Part shown: positions 62,248 through 64,000 of the stretch, piece after piece
How positions within the stretch are numbered: the stretch's first letter is position 1
Layout: every line of letters begins with the position of its first letter
Assembly: GCA_000750105.3 (NCBI GenBank)
Contig: JPHH03000001.1
Coordinates: 1,302,001-1,366,000 of the forward strand
Direction of reading: 5' to 3'
Origin: Tolypocladium sp. Sup5 PDA-1
Lineage: Eukaryota; Ascomycota; Sordariomycetes; Hypocreales; Ophiocordycipitaceae
DNA: 64,000 nucleotides
Made by a program: the position numbers and the translations under genes
Notes under the pieces: model-generated
What the model saw: only the letters and a program-made list of their open reading frames with translations
What the model was told of the DNA's origin: nothing
Database searches by the model: none

Positions 62248-64000
62248 ATGGATTCGAAGGGTGGGAGGGCGATAGAAGACGAGTGAAGACGAGGACGAGT
62301 GAGACGGATAAAGGAGGACGAGTGAGGCGACGCATACACGAAGACGAGTACAGACAACCGGGTAAACAGAAGACCAAAAGAGTACAGCAACAAGGCCGAA
62401 CCAGCGGCGAAGATGTGTCGGGCGTTTGCGAGTTGGGATTTGGGATTCATGGGACGGGAACCAGCGAGCGATATGTATTTTGTTGTCTCGAGTACGGTTT
62501 AGTGGAATCATGTAGGCAGATGGATACATGATAAGCATTCTATCATTCTACCAAATGTGTCGTGTCTCAGACGCTGATTGTATCATCGATTGTGTCTTGG
62601 CCCCTACGCCGACGTGCATGAGACCATGAGTGGGACTGAGATCCTGAGTCCTGACCGGGCTCGGTGTGCTCCGCTCACCTTTGCGGCCGTAGAACCCGAG
62701 ACTCGGAACAGCTCAGCGACACTGCTGCACGTCGTGGCCGTCGTACGACTTATCGGAGCGGGTGTTGCGTCCGTGTCAACACTCAACAGCATGAGGAACC
62801 CGAACGAGCCGCGCACCGCGGACTGCTCCTCGTCGGCCGGCGCGGTCGTACCTCGTGTTGAGGGCTCGGTGGAGAACGGTCAGCTCACCACGAGCAGCCG
62901 CTCCACGAGTCCAGCCACGCCGCGCCGCGAACAGGTACGAGAAAGTTTCTCTTCGAGTTGGGTGGGCTTTTTTTCGAGGCATGGCGAGCTGAGAGGCAGG
63001 ACTGGACCCTGATCACATGCCACGACTCGTTTCGAATAGCTGGCCGTTGTGGGTAGCACTGCAGATTCCACCCCTCCCGGGCCCGGTTCTCGACTACATA
63101 CAGAGGGTCCCCGCGCGCGCACTTGGGCCAGACATTTCTGAATTCCTACGTACTAGAAACTCACGAGTTCCAACGGCGTCTGGTGTGCGTGTTTCTGCAC
63201 GTCACGTGGTGTATTGCCCCTGCCCGCTCGCCAGCAGCCAGCTTAAGCCTGCTTCCAGCCTGCTTACAGCCTGCTTACACACACGCAGCGCGCTCCGGTC
63301 TCACCGAAGCGCCGCGGCGCCCGTTGGGAGAGGTCCGGAGGCGAAAACCTGCTGTGTGGCGGAGGGGCGGCATGGTTTGGGCAGGTCGCCCGGGGGGCCA
63401 GTGGCGGCAGATGGATCGTGCAGTAGTCGGAGCTTCCGCGCAGAAAATGGGCAGCGGACTGGGGGGCGTGCGGACTCGGGCTCGGGTCGGGACACCGACG
63501 GCGACCCGATCTATGGAGCAGGGACCCGTTTCCGGCGTTCAACTACCGAGGCAGCTCCGGGGTGGGTCTGTTCGGGGCGCCACGCCCGAGGCGCATGGCG
63601 GACCCCTGTCACGGAAACTCGATCCACGGGGCTTGGCGGCCTCGGGGCGGGAACACCGAGGTGCATGAACGGGGGCGCCCTGGCCTGACGTGCGGCTCTC
63701 CTGGATGACGGCCAGGTCTCTGTCTGACCTGACGATGGCGCGTGTGTCTCCAGCCGGGACCGCCGTGCTTGCCGAGGCCATCAGTGATCACGAGGTTGTC
63801 GAAACTTGAAATCATGAGATCCGGGGCGGCAGAGGAGGGGGTAAATAGGCGAAGGAAAAGTGGACGAAAGAAGGGACGTCCTGCTTCTCGGGCTGAGCTC
63901 GGTGGCACGGAAAGAGAGCGTTATCAATCCGGGCGGGCTGGTTGAGCGTTGAAGCATCGTCGCGCACCCCACTCCCGCCCGTGATGTCACCCACCCGTGA
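62248..64000. other. Intergenic region to the right edge, no gene seen
   Basis: 1.75 kb. GA-rich sequence (GACGAG runs) follows the aquaglyceroporin stop. A three-copy 11-bp repeat lies at 63247-63279. Open frames to the edge show no domain or splice-supported chain. Confidence 0.45.
63247..63279. repeat. Three tandem copies of an 11-bp unit
   Basis: GCCTGCTTCCA, then GCCTGCTTACA twice, back to back. Function unknown; typical of a small intergenic minisatellite. Confidence 0.85.

Noticed and set aside
1..64000. CRISPR arrays, insertion sequences, transposases, rRNA
   Set aside because: I found no regularly spaced repeats, transposase motifs or rRNA segments; the short repeats present are microsatellites or low-complexity coding.

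Overview
The window looks like nuclear DNA of a filamentous ascomycete, most likely a sordariomycete (Hypocreales-like). It is GC-rich and carries about 29 complete protein genes plus a possible gene edge at the left end. Genes lie on both strands and are cut by short introns (mostly 50-100 bp) with GTRNGY donors and YAG acceptors. The gene products are typical of Pezizomycotina (LaeA-type methyltransferase, Zn2Cys6 factor, Ubp3/USP10, Nem1, 21 kDa complex I subunit). I see no bacterial, viral, transposon or CRISPR features and no tRNA or rRNA gene I can support. Exon coordinates were worked out by hand from splice signals, reading-frame continuity and family conservation; coding lengths were checked to be multiples of three.

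From 1 to 45 kb the content is housekeeping. In order: low-molecular-weight tyrosine phosphatase, PRELI/Ups lipid carrier, serine esterase, Rex3-type exonuclease, prohibitin-1, QCR8, NHP2, a DUF1761-like membrane protein, NEM1, eIF2B-beta (GCD7), a low-complexity unknown with a PPPY motif and polyQ, NatA catalytic subunit (ARD1), cytosolic MetRS, LTO1, a complex I 21 kDa subunit, nuclear peroxiredoxin DOT5, a 40-residue membrane peptide gene, a mitochondrial NAD+-type carrier, QCR7, UBP3, cytosolic TyrRS, SAE2/CtIP and the zinc-knuckle protein GIS2. Mitochondrial inner-membrane functions are well represented: PHB1, QCR8, QCR7, complex I and two carriers or lipid-transfer proteins. PHB1 and QCR8 share a 274-bp divergent promoter.

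From 45 to 55 kb the content looks accessory: a cytochrome b5-acyl-CoA dehydrogenase fusion, a LaeA-like methyltransferase, a pisatin-demethylase-like P450 and a Zn2Cys6 transcription factor, with no polyketide, peptide or terpene synthase. It may be a small tailoring or detoxification locus.

From 56 to 62 kb, glycerol kinase and an aquaglyceroporin are transcribed divergently from a 2.7-kb spacer. Together they form an uptake-and-phosphorylation unit for glycerol. The last 1.7 kb holds no gene I can support.

Annotation hazard: four introns (one in NEM1, one in GCD7, two in UBP3) have lengths divisible by three and no in-frame stop. They read through in raw translation and would be mistaken for coding sequence. 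The NEM1 one is also a GC-AG intron.
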